Positions 1 through 10,636 of a stretch of 64,000 bases of DNA are shown piece by piece. The DNA lies in contig OZ037845.1 of the NCBI GenBank assembly GCA_964035575.1, forward strand, positions 1,426,001 to 1,490,000, written 5' to 3'. The position numbers and the translations under genes are program-made. The stretch is from Rhynchopus sp. YZ270_cl-10 (taxonomy: Eukaryota > Euglenozoa > Diplonemea > Diplonemida > Diplonemidae). The first letter of the stretch is position 1. Each line of letters begins with the position of its first letter. The notes beneath the pieces are model-generated. The model saw nothing but the letters and a program-made list of their open reading frames with translations, did not search any database and was not told the origin of the DNA.

Positions 1-2
1 CG

Positions 3-1595
3 AACACTAGCCAGGAGCTTTGCTCTGCGCATTTTGATTGGTTAGCACGTAAGCGCGTTGAGAATTTGGTTCATCTCCCTGGCGCGGGGTGTGAGTTTCT
101 TGTGCAATGGGCGAAGGAGCTTATTGCTCGATATTGTGAGGACAATACGTGTCGCGACTTTTTGTTTGAGGCGCCTACAGGGAAGCCCTATTTGTACCTT
201 CTCCGGTCTGTCGCGCCTTCGCATTGTTCTGAAGTATGGTTGATCCGGAATCTGTCTGAATCAGACCCGCATAAGCGTTGTGCTGCGGTTATCTCGCTTG
301 CGAAGAAGCTTGGGGTGCACACCGCAATTCTTCCCGAAGATCTGTTGTCTGCGTCTCTTCAGTTTAATTACATATTTCTTGCGCAGATTTTCCGTCGTTT
401 TGCACAACCCGAACTAGGCGCAGAAAGCTACCCACGCCTCTGGTGTGACGCAACCTTCAATAAGCATATGACCGAAGAGAAACGTCATGAATCACCCGAA
501 ACCATTCAACCAGATGAATGGCAGCAACGTCTTGAAGCGCATCGACTGCAAAATCAAATGTGGAGGATGAAACTATCTCAGGTCACCATGACGTTGGAAG
601 CGGAAATCACCGAATCACTTCGCCACGATTCCAAAAAAACCACCGTCTCCAGCGAAGAGGAGCAGACCAAGCTTGCACAGTTCTATGACCTACCTATAGT
701 TTCATACGCTGATTTGTTAACCGCGCTTAGTGGCGACGCGAAGACAAAGGATGTTCACGTGGACGTCATCAGATGCCTCCGTCTCCAGGTCCGCAACATC
801 CGTAATGTGTACAAATTCTATAGTGCACGCGATGTCTACATACCTTCCCTCGACGAAGAAACCGACCCCATCCAACGCCTCAGCAACGCCCAATTCCAGA
901 TTTTCTGCGAAGATTGCAACATCCCCCCAGGGCTCATCCCCGACCCCGCTGCGATGAGCTCCCGTTTAGAACAAAACTCTTTAATGCAAGAACGGGATGC
1001 AAAAACAGACTATCTGGTAGGACCCGCAGAGTTTTCTTTGGTGCTGGTCTACATCGCGTTTAAGATGTACGACGATGAAGAATTTGTAGACCGGGTGAGG
1101 AAGTTCATAGCCGAGGTTGTGGTGCCTAATGCGCAGGCATCTTCGTTGGATACGTTTCGGAATGACGTTGCGGACCAAGAGGTGCAGTCTGTGTTTCATA
1201 CGTTTTGGGTGCCTTTGAAGCGGATCTTCGCAAAATACTCAATGAAGGAAGAGCAGCAACGGTTGGCCCCAAAGTCGCCAAGAGGTGTGTCACGTTCCCG
1301 TTCAACGCAAAACCTCGCGGTACCCGAACCCAAAGACTCTATGTCCTTCGAGCTCTGGGAAGACTTCGTGCGTGACTACGACCTCTTCGACGGCCTCCTC
1401 GACAGTAGCGCTGTGCTGTTGACCTTCCACAACGTGCAGGACGACTCAGAAGACGGTTCCTCAACCATGCTCGACTACGGGGAGTGGACGGATGCGCTAG
1501 TCGCAATAGCGATATTCAAAAACCCAAGTCCCTTCGAACCACTCTCCACACGAGTAAACCGCTTTTTGCGAACGACTCTACGATTAAAGTTGTAG
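3..1595 (+). CDS. CH-domain (plastin/fimbrin-like) protein, 3' part only
   Basis: The frame is open from the left edge of the window to TAG at 1593, so the gene starts upstream and about 530 C-terminal residues are visible. The first ~120 residues resemble the second half of a plastin/fimbrin-type calponin-homology domain: a segment on a Y-L-Y-L-L-R core, then a D-P-H-K-R helix, then K-L-G-V...I-L-P-E-D-L-L and a final N-Y-I-F-L-A helix. Calponin-homology domains of this class bind actin filaments or microtubules. The following ~400 residues are acidic and helix-rich, with a Ser/Arg-rich stretch near residue 430, and match nothing I recognise. No in-window ATG is a convincing start. The CH call rests on pattern recognition; the number of upstream CH domains is unknown. 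Confidence 0.55.
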   Translation, partial: NTSQELCSAHFDWLARKRVENLVHLPGAGCEFLVQWAKELIARYCEDNTCRDFLFEAPTGKPYLYLLRSVAPSHCSEVWLIRNLSESDPHKRCAAVISLAKKLGVHTAILPEDLLSASLQFNYIFLAQIFRRFAQPELGAESYPRLWCDATFNKHMTEEKRHESPETIQPDEWQQRLEAHRLQNQMWRMKLSQVTMTLEAEITESLRHDSKKTTVSSEEEQTKLAQFYDLPIVSYADLLTALSGDAKTKDVHVDVIRCLRLQVRNIRNVYKFYSARDVYIPSLDEETDPIQRLSNAQFQIFCEDCNIPPGLIPDPAAMSSRLEQNSLMQERDAKTDYLVGPAEFSLVLVYIAFKMYDDEEFVDRVRKFIAEVVVPNAQASSLDTFRNDVADQEVQSVFHTFWVPLKRIFAKYSMKEEQQRLAPKSPRGVSRSRSTQNLAVPEPKDSMSFELWEDFVRDYDLFDGLLDSSAVLLTFHNVQDDSEDGSSTMLDYGEWTDALVAIAIFKNPSPFEPLSTRVNRFLRTTLRLKL

Positions 1596-1823
1596 AAAAA
1601 AAAACTGTGTTTCCACACAGATAGTATTGCTCCAAATAGAAAAACGTGGCACGCTTTTTATCAAAAGATGTGCAACAGATTACCATTTTTTTGGGGTCGA
1701 TAAGAGAAGGGTGTCATTGTCGCAATTAGAAGTATAAAAGTGGATGTTGTGTCTTTTTATGTCTTACGTTTCCCCTCGCCCCTTAATCCGCATCACAGAG
1801 CCCCTTATTTTTACACAACACAA

Positions 1824-2343
1824 ATGAGTCACACAATTCTGCTCTGCCAGCCAAGCACACAGAACAGCAGTCGTATATACTCTGATTATGAGACAGTGGA
1901 AGAGGCGTTGGATGGCGTGTGCAAAATGGTATGGAATTATACGCTTTTGTCTTTGCACAACATTTCTCCCCCTATTCATGATCACAACCGAGCTGCGTTT
2001 CAACCCATTTCAACTACTCTTTTTTGAATGCACGCCGCAAATTTTATCTTTTCTGACCCTCTTTTTATCTACACATCACAAACAGTACGAAGCCAGATTA
2101 AAGCAAGAGAACCCCGGTGTCACCGACTTGCAGTACGATATGGCCGACTTGGTATGCGCTCCCTCCCCCTCCACAAACGACCACCCACTACCACCACACC
2201 CCTTCCCTCAGCTTGCATTCATCGAATCACTAACTGACTTATCGCTTATGATATTTGACCAGAGCACACGCCTCTACCGGCCATTCGGAAAGGACTGGGT
2301 TGTGAACAAAGTGTACTCCCATTTGAGAAAATGCGCGTCATAA
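1824..2343 (+). CDS. ERH: Enhancer of rudimentary homolog (ERH), three exons
   Basis: Exons 1824-1928, 2086-2151 and 2212-2343 join in frame into 100 residues; animal ERH is 104. The protein begins MSHTILLCQP, keeps the D-Y-E-x-V motif and the G-V-C-K-M-Y junction, and ends with the F-I-x-x-L-x-D-L-S and Y-R-P-F-G-K-D-W blocks typical of the family. ERH is a small conserved nuclear dimer that acts in mRNA splicing and RNA-processing complexes. Introns are 157 and 60 bp, both GTATG...AG. The start is fixed by the family N-terminus, so an in-frame reading beginning further upstream is discarded. The order and length of all blocks make the assignment close to certain. Confidence 0.95.
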
Positions 2344-3517
2344 GAGGAGGTAGAGGGTGGGTACGGGGGATAAGGGGGGGTGTGTGTCGGTATTGGTGTG
2401 ATCTATTCTAGCACCAAAGTAGTGAAAAGTAAATGAAAAGTGGAGAGTGTTGGTACTCCAGGGGTTAATGGGGGAAGGGTTTGTGGGGGGGATTGTCTCA
2501 AGGTGTTTTTTTTTGTGATTGGAAAAAAGAGGTTATTGCTTCTTTGATTTGGGGTAAACAGCGCCCCTTTTATTTTCAAGGTCCAACTTTTCTTGTGTGG
2601 CAATGAAGTGTTCCAGGGCTGGCCTGTGGCATTTTTGTGTTAATCTGCGTCGTAGAGAGGAGAGAGGAGATGGTTCGTGCCTTCATACTCGCCCCGTTTT
2701 ATAAAAAAAGATGTTTTGTGCCTGGGAGGTACCCGTCTTTAAGTTTCTTTCTGAATTTTCCAAAAGTGCAGTTTCTTGCTTTTTAGAACAGCAAACAAAA
2801 AAGCTCATTTTTTCTATCTCCAGTCCATTGGGGCGCCCGACTCATAGGCTACGACCGTCGCCCAGTTTTTACGTACCTGCGCTACACCATGCACATGCTC
2901 GAACACTTCAATGGTGCTATCCCGAGACACCCGAGAGAAGAGAGAAATCTGTTCCCTTCTCTTCACGTCTGAACCGTCGCTGAGCAGCGATAAGAAAAGG
3001 AGAGGAGAGGCACGCAGTTATATGCGCCGTTATACGCTTCCTGAGGGCCAAGTTAAGTGCGAGTAGACGTTGGCTTGTCACAGTGGTGGAGGTGTAATTT
3101 ACCCTCCGTTCAAAGAAACTCACCGAGGTCAATATCAAGCCTCCCAATGAGACGAGCAAGCTTCTTCAGCGTAGTGGTACCGCGCCAACGCGGTGCTGTA
3201 CTGTGCCGTGCGGGCGGGTCCGTCACCATATCAGCTTCCGCATCACTCTCTCCTTCCACTGTTCTGTAGTGAAGACTTCCTCGTCCCTCAGTCGGGGGCC
3301 CCTGACAAATTTGTGGAAACCTGCGCAGCTCCGAATGTGATCAAAGTGACTAAGCACGAGAGGCAAATGACTGATGAATAAATCAAAGAATAATCTAATC
3401 AGACTAAGCACAGAGAGGCTTAGGGTCATCTTATAAACCTTTTCTTTTTTATTGACAACACAATGCATCCTCATAAATTATTTTTCCAGATGACACATTT
3501 AACCACATTTACACAAA
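2344..3517. other. Gene-free spacer between ERH and the nicolin-1-like gene
   Basis: No convincing coding region or RNA gene was found on either strand. The first 350 bases are G/T-rich low-complexity DNA. The stretch from about 2870 to 3300 is more balanced in composition but is broken by stops in all frames and has no recognisable product. Two short hairpin units lie at 3342-3376 and 3400-3454. Confidence 0.5.
3342..3454 (+). repeat. Two hairpin units (CTAAG/CTTAG subfamily)
   Basis: The second unit (3400-3454) has CTAAG, a CACAGAGAGG loop, CTTAG, then GGGTCATCTTATAAACC and a T-rich run. The first (3342-3376) begins the same way (GTGACTAAGCACGAGAGG) but loses the 3' arm. The same sequence recurs near 7465, 15801, 25355 and 53462. 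The second unit ends 63 bp upstream of the next start codon. Confidence 0.6.
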
Positions 3518-4144
3518 ATGTCATCCCCAACACAACGCTTCCATACACAAAAGAAAACTAAGTCTGTTTTGCTGCCTTGCACTGTGAGTGGCGTTATTAA
3601 AGAACGGAATGAGCGGCCTTGCCTTACATATATGGACCTCACGTTTCCTGAGATGTCGAAGGTGAATTATTTGTCGTTTCGCAATTTCTATACTGAGTCT
3701 ATTAGCATTAAGCACAAGGACCCTAATGGCGATTGGGTGACGGTGATCCCTACGTACAGGCTGATGAAGAGCTGCCACTGCGAGACGGATGCACAGGACT
3801 GGCATACGATAGATATGTTCCGCTCCACGGTGCGCACCTTTGACTGCTTCCGCGTCAGCAGGCTGCGCATCTATCTGACGCAGGCTTCCGCCAATTGGAC
3901 GTCCTTTGTGCTGCACGACGTCTCCGTGTACGGCCTCTCTGAGCTCCCCGCAGAGCAAGTCCCTGTAAGCGTGCCCGCCTCTGTACTCGCTGCGACATCG
4001 CAGGTCCTCCAACTCGCCCACTCTATAAAGCTACACCGCGAAGAATACAACCGCTATGAAAAGTTCTCGAAATACCTCAACAAAGTTCCGCTGGAAGTTG
4101 AGATATCGAAGGCAGCGTGCTCGGAAATTACTGAGTTGAAATGA
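3518..4144 (+). CDS. NICN1: Nicolin-1-like protein (tubulin polyglutamylase complex subunit 5)
   Basis: Single exon, 208 residues; human nicolin-1 is 213. The central part matches the family in order: a D-L-T-F-P strand, F-R-N-F-Y-T followed by a S-I-x-I-K strand, a W-V-T-V-I-P-T-Y-R-L-M segment, then F-D-C-F-R-V-S-R-L-R-I-Y-L and W-T-S-F-V-L-H-D-V-S-V-Y-G, which looks like a beta-sandwich core. Nicolin-1 is a subunit of the tubulin polyglutamylase complex that adds glutamate chains to axonemal and neuronal tubulin. A ciliary role fits the presence of IFT172 in the window. The ATG at 3518 follows an A/C-rich leader. Low identity is expected at this distance, but the motif order is convincing. 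Confidence 0.75.
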   Translation: MSSPTQRFHTQKKTKSVLLPCTVSGVIKERNERPCLTYMDLTFPEMSKVNYLSFRNFYTESISIKHKDPNGDWVTVIPTYRLMKSCHCETDAQDWHTIDMFRSTVRTFDCFRVSRLRIYLTQASANWTSFVLHDVSVYGLSELPAEQVPVSVPASVLAATSQVLQLAHSIKLHREEYNRYEKFSKYLNKVPLEVEISKAACSEITELK

Positions 4145-4349
4145 CATGGTGAAAGTACACCACACACACACACACCCCTCCACTATCCTAACTGAACACG
4201 CCCCCCCACATCACCCCACACTCTTTTCCAAGCAACGCCACGCACACTTTTCCTCCATTCCCCACCTCCCATCCAACCGCAAACCTCAGGGGGAGTCCAC
4301 CACACACCCCCCTAACCTACACGGCCGGGTTTCGTTCTGGCCAGCAACG

Positions 4350-6464
4350 ATGTCTGTCGAGGTGACAGAAGAGGAGCTGAGCCGGCTGCACCAGAAGATC
4401 ACCGACCTCAATGACGAGACCTTCGACCTGCGGGCGGAGGTCACGAAGCTCATTGAATCCAATTCTACTTTGTCCACTGAGCTGGAAAGGCAAACCAAAA
4501 CACTGGTTGCCTCCCAGGTCGCTAAGGAGACTGGCGGCGACGACGACAAGAAGAAGAGCCGCTTCACTCGCTTTGTCGATAAAGTCAAGGACACAAAGGA
4601 TATGGTCGAAATGCAGGCAGAAATCGACGTTCTTCAGGCCCAGGTTGCACAGCACGAATCTGAGGCAGTCAGGCTGCAGGCAATGGAGATGAATACACGA
4701 CACCTTCAGACCTTCGCTAGGGAGTCGCAGCTGTCGATCTCCACGTTGGAGGAGAGCGAGAGGAAGCTGAAAAAGCAGCTGGCTGGCATGAAGGATTTGG
4801 TGGAGTCGAAGCCTGAGCTGCATGATGCCTCTGCCGTTGCAGACACAAAGATGCAGTTGGACGATGCGCTGCACAGTCTCGCGCAGAAGGAGGCAGATCT
4901 GACCGAATCTGCACAACGGCTTGTCACCACCGACGAAGCGAACCTCGACCTCCGCCGTACCGTGACGCAGCTCCAAATGGATGTAGACGCATGGAAGAAA
5001 CGGAGCTCCTCCCTCGACACAGCACTTCTCGAAATTGAACGTCTAACACAAGCAGGCGACTGTCTCAAAATCGACTCCCAAGCATGGAAAGAACAATGCC
5101 AACACCTTCAAAAAGACTTATTAGAACGCGCCGAAACATTCGAAGAAAAGAAGCGAGAAGCACAGAAACAGGCGGAAAACATTGCGTCACTCCAATCCCA
5201 ACTGGAAGCACTCAGCAATGAAAAGGCACTTCGGGAACAAGCAGAGCTTTCCCTCAGCGATATGTCATTAAAACTGCAGACTGTTACGTCGGAAGCAGCG
5301 GACAACGAAAAGGAATGCGCCAGGTTTGATGAGGTGCAGTCGAAGGCGACGTCATTACAGAACAATGTGTCGTCGATGAAGGAGGCACTCAAAATCCGCG
5401 ATGCCACCATTGCAAAGGAAAGGGTGCAAAACGACGCTCTCACGGAACGGCTAAAATGCGAGACAGAAAAGGCTGCCGAGGCTGACACCCTTCGTGCTGT
5501 GATTGCGGAAAGGGACATAAGGGATCTGGTGTCCGCCTGCGTGGACGACGCCGCATTCCTCGCTGAACAGCAAACTGCTGCAAAGCTTCCCGCCTTAGAG
5601 GAAAGTCTTAGTAGCTGTAAAGCGGAAGCTGCGTACCTTCAGGAGCGTGCAAAGGAGTTTGACCAGAAACTGTCGGATTTGAGGAGCGAACATAAAATTG
5701 TGGTATGTCAAAAAAACACTTGAGGGTGGGAGCTTGTACAACATCATTCCAACAATTTTTCAAAAAAAAAAATGTAGTGGCGCACACTTTGGGGTGGCTA
5801 CTAATGCAACCAAGTTTTCAAAAAATGAAATACATTGCCCCATTTGGCGATAGCGCTATGTTAATACTTCCTCTTTTTGTTGCAGACACGCAAAAAGGAT
5901 AACCTCATCCGAGAACTTCAATCGCAGCTGAAAAACGCCGAAAAGGAGCAGCTGAACCATGAGAAACAACAGAAGACGTTGTCCGCTGAGGCAAGTGTAC
6001 TGCGGAGTTCCTCCTCGGTGAACTCTTTGTCGCAAAGTGTGGACGGACTCTCCTTGCAAGACGTGCCTGCTGCACCCCTCGCCACACCAGAGCTGGCAGC
6101 ACTGCAGAAGGAGGAAATTCATTTGATCCAGAAGGTCGCATCGCTCACCCAAAAGGCGTGGCAGTTGGAGGAGGACAAACGCAACCAGCAGCTCACCATC
6201 AAACAGCTTCAGGAGGATAACGACAAAAAGAACGTCGTAATAGGGCATTGGCTATCCGGCCCTGCTGCTGAGCAGCTTCTCGCAAAGAAGGGGAAATTGT
6301 TGACAAAGCAAAAACAATCTACCACAGCGTGGCTCACCGGAATGGGTGCAAGTGTGAAACAGCAGGATATCAATGCCACTCTGCAAAAGGTTGTCCAAGA
6401 TACAATCGCAGAAAACATCGTTCTCAACGAAAAGCTCCAAGAAGCAGAGCAAAAGCTGAAATGA
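4350..6464 (+). CDS. Long coiled-coil protein, possibly CCDC186/GRIPAP1-like, two exons
   Basis: Exons 4350-5702 and 5886-6464 give 643 residues. Nearly the whole chain is heptad-rich (E, K, Q, L, A) and predicts continuous coiled coil, with a short basic break near residues 70-90. The last ~70 residues carry an I-G-H-W-L segment, then L-Q-K-V-V-Q-D-T-I-A-E-N-I-V-L-N-E-K-L, which recalls the conserved C-terminus of CCDC186 and GRIPAP1 (vesicle and dense-core-granule coiled-coil proteins), but I hold this loosely. The frame is open upstream to an ATG at 4146, but that stretch is a C-rich low-complexity leader, so ATG 4350 (MSVEVTEEEL) is preferred. The 183-bp intron carries a dispersed A-flanked repeat. 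Confidence 0.7.
5762..5826 (+). repeat. A-flanked dispersed repeat, copy 1 (intronic)
   Basis: A core of about 50 bp (TAGTGGCGCACAC, GGGTGGCTACT, CAACCAAGTTTTC) sits between two A runs inside the intron of the coiled-coil gene. The same core recurs at 54501-54567 and 61092-61166 with A runs on both sides. Confidence 0.65.
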
Positions 6465-7361
6465 TTTGGCATTCACAGTGCGTGAAAAATGGAAGAAAAA
6501 ACAAAATCACAATGATATGAGCAGACCCTTCTCCTAGAAGGGAACCTATCAGTTGTGTGCAGCGAACGAGAGAACGAGAGAGATTTTGTGAGAATTCACG
6601 TTTTATCAACGTTATTATGGGAAAGGGGCTTTTGGTGAAGAATGCACTTTACTAATGAAGCTTTGGGGGGGGAGGAAAAGGTACGTTCATCTTCTGGGTG
6701 ACAATAAACTTCACGGTTAACAAAAAAGGGGGGGAAGACGCCAACAGTTGGGTTCTAAACTAAAAAAGGGAAAGCTCTTCGTTGTGGAAAAAAGGGGGTG
6801 TTTTGTTGTGGGGGGAAGGGAGGTGGTGGTGGCTGTATTGTGATAATTATTCCATCATATTACACATCGCAAATACAGCTGTATTGTGGTATTGTATTAT
6901 GACAATTATCACATTGCATCCACCGCTAAAGGGAGGGGATGTTGTTATGTTCCACGAGGCTCGTTCGTCTTTCAAGTTGTCTTTAAAATACAAATGTACG
7001 ATAGTGAAAAATTGTGAGGGGAGGTGGTCAAATGGTGGGGTGTCGGGGGAAGAGTGGAGAGATGAGTTTTCTTCATTTTCTTCCCAAAAAAAAAAAAAAA
7101 AAAAAGTACCGTTTGTACGGCGATATTGGAGTGATCCAGGGTACTATTCTACGAAATTCGCAAACCAGGATTTTTTTTTGCGATTTTTTTTGCGATTCGC
7201 ATTCCGGGTTTTTGCGATTTTTTTTGTGGCAGAGGATACTACCCCGGATCACCCCAGATATGCCTTTGCAACAATGATAAGGATATTGCCAAACTCCCTT
7301 TATTAGATGTAAAACAGCGAACTGTATTGTATTGGGAACTCCATCCCCAGTGTTCTGGTCA
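6465..7361. other. Gene-free low-complexity spacer
   Basis: G-rich and A-rich runs with no supported coding region. A small inverted repeat (GTGATAATT near 6839 against AATTATCAC near 6902) and the 145-bp foldback at 7119-7263 are the only structures seen. Confidence 0.5.
7119..7263. mobile_element. 145-bp foldback element (MITE-like)
   Basis: The left end (GGCGATATTGGAGTGATCC) is the approximate reverse complement of the right end (GGATCACCCCAGATATGCC) over about 33 bp. The middle is T-rich with repeated GCGATTTTTT. The flanks (GTTTGTAC and TTTGCAAC) are similar but not a clean target duplication. Confidence 0.5.
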
Positions 7362-7520
7362 TGCCAAGGTACACTGAGGGTGGAGTTCAACGAGAGAGCT
7401 TTTGTATTTCAAGCCACATTTTAAAAAGATGTGTACGCAGTGTGAGGCATATTCACCCTTTTTTAAGGTGACTAAGCACGAGAGGCTTAGGATCATCTTA
7501 TAAACCTTTCTTTTTTTTTG
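7362..7520 (+). repeat. Cluster of three hairpin units
   Basis: In order: a GGTACACTG...TTTGTATTTCAAG unit (7362-7426), an AAGATGTGTACGC...CATATTCACC unit (7424-7465) and a perfect CTAAG/CTTAG unit with CACGAGAGG loop and TCATCTTATAAACC 3' arm (7465-7520), each followed by T-rich DNA. Three subfamilies lie head to tail. Confidence 0.65.
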
Positions 7521-7870
7521 GCATTCCTAACGTTAGTGCAAGGTACAGCATATTGTCCACGGTTGCTTCCTCTCCCCTCCCTTGGCCTTACATCTGTGCT
7601 ATGGTTCAGTCATCTTTCATGGGTTCTTTTCTATTTTCCCTTTTTTAAAGGGCTGGGGTATAAAGAGGTCGCGTGATTCGCCGAGTGGTTTGTGAACCGC
7701 CTCCGTTCTCTTATGGTACGGACCACCCACGTCCTACCCTTTGCATGAGCTCGATGGAGATGCGTTTTAGGTTTCAACTATTTTTTTTTTTGCTTTTTTT
7801 TGTTGAAGCAGAATGCCCTCTTATCTCATCCTACCAAAGGTTTGTTTGTGATATTCTCAGATGCTTTCAG

Positions 7871-8010
7871 GGTTATCGTTCAAGGGGAGCTTTTATGTGA
7901 GCAGCTTCGCTTCATCTTACCAACGATAAGGTGTACACGAGGTACATTCCATCTTCCGACCGCATTCTTTTATTAGGTGTCCAACGTGGGTTCATCGTGC
8001 TAACTTTCCC
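7871..8010 (+). repeat. Cluster of degenerate hairpin units
   Basis: Three units end in GCTTCATCTT, CCATCTT and TTCATCGT. The middle unit (7928-7974) has an AAGG-TGTAC-ACGAG-GTACA-TTCCATCTT layout, so its inner stem is TGTAC/GTACA. T- or C-rich DNA follows each. Confidence 0.5.
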
Positions 8011-8022
8011 CCCCCCCTTAGG

Positions 8023-8812
8023 CATAGGTGCCCGGCGAGTTAAAACAACTCGGCAACTCGCCCAAATTCGGCCAACAACTCGCCCATTTTTTTTGGGCGA
8101 GTTGTTTTTTTTTGGGATTTTTTATGGCTACAAAAACACAGGTACACAGGTACACAGGTACACAGGTACACAGGTACACAGGTACACCACATCACGTTTT
8201 ATCTTGTGCATCCCACGCTTCACAGCTGGTCTGTGAATGTGCGCTTTGTGTGGTTTTGTGTATCCCAAAGGAAGTCGTCGCCCAAAGCATTTTGACTAAA
8301 CGTGTGAACGTTGTGAACCTGGAATCGATAGCAGACAGGAAAAGAGGATGGGCAGGCAGCGCCTGCCCGACCTGTGTGAAGTGAATCAGTGATTGCCTGA
8401 CAGATGTCTGGGGAACCGTGTGTTCTGTGTGGGTATCCATGTACGGAGTATATCCCATTCCCCCCAGCAATTACCAAAAACCGTGAGTGTGCACGGTGGC
8501 CCATGGACCACCACGACCTAGTTACCACCTATGACTAGTCATATGACAAGGTGCATGTAATGAGTGGCGTTTGGCCTTAGCCCTGGTTGTTTTTCTTGAG
8601 ATCATGTGTTGTACCAACGTTACATGTGTGTAACCTTACAACGTCACCTCCCATCCCTGTATGTTTTTGCCTGTAAAAATGGGCGAGTTGTGGCCGAGTT
8701 GTGCCGAGTATAGGGCGAGTTGTGGCCGAGTTGTCCGAGTTTTGGGCGAGTTGTTAGGTGAAATCGTAAAGTTCCGACAACTCGCCCAAAAACGACTCGG
8801 CGGGCACCTATG
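8023..8812. mobile_element. 790-bp foldback DNA element with 6-bp target duplication
   Basis: The ends are inverted (CATAGGTGCCCGGCGAGT at left, ACTCGGCGGGCACCTATG at right) and CTTAGG lies directly on both sides (8017-8022 and 8813-8818). The arms are packed with forward and inverted copies of GGGCGAGTTGT, including a near-perfect palindrome around 8075-8107. The interior has an 8-bp microsatellite and no recognisable transposase. The right-hand CTTAGG overlaps the terminus of the next element, so this one appears to have inserted at that edge. Confidence 0.6.
8136..8183 (+). repeat. Microsatellite, ACACAGGT x 6
   Basis: Six perfect tandem copies of an 8-bp unit lie inside the 790-bp foldback element. 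Confidence 0.9.
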
Positions 8813-8813
8813 C

Positions 8814-10004
8814 TTAGGGGATATCAAAGGGGTGTCACATTTGACGTTTTTCAAATTAGTGAAAATCGCCTATCAGAAAGTGCCAAAACCGCCTCCAACC
8901 ACCCCACACCCCCCAGAAAACCTGTTCCTGCCCCGAAACTACCCATAGGGGGGTCTTCTGGGCCGTAAAATGCAATTCTAAAAAAGTGGTCACACTTCTG
9001 TACCTGGGCACCCCCACAGAACCCCCTTCAGAATACGAGAAAATAAAGTTCGACAACGCCACGGTCGGAGAGGGTTGGAAAGCAGGCTGAGGCACACGCG
9101 ACACTTGTGCTGGTGTTCTTCGGGGGAGAACTGTGCAGAAAGCGCCGGGGCGGCATCCTGCATGGCTGCACAGAGGTTGAAGAGAAGGGCGGGTCTAGGG
9201 GTGCGACTCCACTGTTTATAGGTGGGAACCATTGTCGTAATAACCTCTTACGGCATTTTTGGCCATTTCCAGGCCACCTCCGGTCGGAAAACCCCCCAGA
9301 AATGGGTAAGAAACACCCTGTGACCCGAAAATTCATGATAAGAGCGACTCATAATATGATAAAATGCAAAAAAGTAGTGAAAAAGTGGCATTTTGACGGT
9401 TTTGGCCATGTTGGGTAAAATGGCCATTTTTGGTGAAAAAAATCAAAAAAACAGCAAAATTTCGACATCATGACAGCTGCTTGGGCACAAAACTGCCCCA
9501 AAAATGTCCTGTGCGTCCATTCCAACCTGTTTTGGACACTTTAGGTACTTTTTTTGGCCGTTTTTTGGTGTTTTTGTGGTAAAAAACGTCCTATGATAGT
9601 CCTATACTAATCGCAAGACACCGTTTGTCCCTTCTGGACCAATATGTGGGCCAAAAAATGGGTGAAACCCCCGAAAAAGCACTCCGGGAGCCCAGATAGT
9701 TCCAAATTTCCCCGCCAACTCACAAAACCACCTCAAAAACATGCCAGGAAAACATTTTTAAAAACTATAGGGAGTCGCACCCCCTATGGTGAGGGGTGCC
9801 CAGGTACAGAAGTGTGACCACTTTTTTAGAATTGCATTTTACGGCCCAGAAGACCCCCCTATGGGTAGTTTCGGGGCAGGAACAGGTTTTCTGGGGGGTG
9901 TGGGGTGGTTGGAGGCGGTTTTGGCACTTTCTGATAGGCGGTTTTCACTTATTTTGAAAAACGTCAAATGTGACACTTTTAAATAGGCCTTTGATATCCC
10001 CTAA
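8814..10004. mobile_element. 1.19-kb non-autonomous transposon with ~200-bp terminal inverted repeats
   Basis: The left arm (8814 to about 9014) and right arm (about 9793 to 10004) are close reverse complements for about 200 bp; the right arm differs mainly by a short indel near its outer end. Both end in GGGGATATCAAAGG (or its complement) next to a TA dinucleotide, which would suit a Tc1/mariner-like target duplication, but the family is not certain. A second, shorter inverted pair (GGGGTGCGACTCC and GGAGTCGCACCCC) lies inside. The ~780-bp core has no coding capacity that I can recognise, so the element probably depended on a transposase elsewhere. Confidence 0.75.
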
Positions 10005-10636
10005 CCCCCCCCTCTCTGTTGTTATAGATGGTGGGGATGCGGTGCCTATTGGAGGTTTTTAAAAAGTCACGAAGGTTTGGGAGCGCGTCCACCCCATTTT
10101 GCTTGAATACAAAACAGAGTAGCAAAAACAAAAACAAAAAAACAAAAACAAAGTTGAAACAAACTTTTCAAACCCCATTTTGCTTGAAATTTTGGAGGAG
10201 TTTAGTGGAGGTTAAGTTGGGGGTTTAAATACTACCAAACTCCTCCAAAAACTCCAAGTTTCAAGAAAAACTCAGGTGGCATCTACAACGAAAGGTGTTC
10301 AGTAATAGTACCAAGAAAAGTACACACAGCTTGGGTGGGTACACGATGGCCTTGTCGGGCCCTGACATGATATGGGTCACCGTGCACGGGACGCATTGGG
10401 TGTGGATCTGATACATCCCACTGAGTTTGTATTTCCAACTTTGAGCCCGTTGATGGATGTCTTTCGTGTTGTTGATGTGAGCCATTTATTTTATCTTTTT
10501 TTGGCCAAAAAGAAAAAAAACGTTGTGAAGTATCTTTCCAGGAGTTTGTGGAAAGAAACTCCGCAAGCCATGAAGCTATGGTTGCGATTTTTGTTTCGTT
10601 TCTTATCCGTTTCTTGTGACAAAAAATACAAAAAAG

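Noticed and set aside
3360-3380. Hammerhead ribozyme core (CTGATGA)
   Set aside because: No matching GAAA segment or three-stem junction is present around it, and other hairpin units lack the motif.
4146-4349. Coiled-coil gene starting at ATG 4146
   Set aside because: The added residues are a His/Pro/Thr-rich low-complexity stretch from a C-rich leader; the heptad-rich protein begins cleanly at ATG 4350.
8200-8400. Zinc-finger-like coding remnant (C-x2-C patterns) inside the 790-bp foldback
   Set aside because: Only a short frame with irregular cysteines; no flanking homology and composition like the surrounding non-coding DNA.
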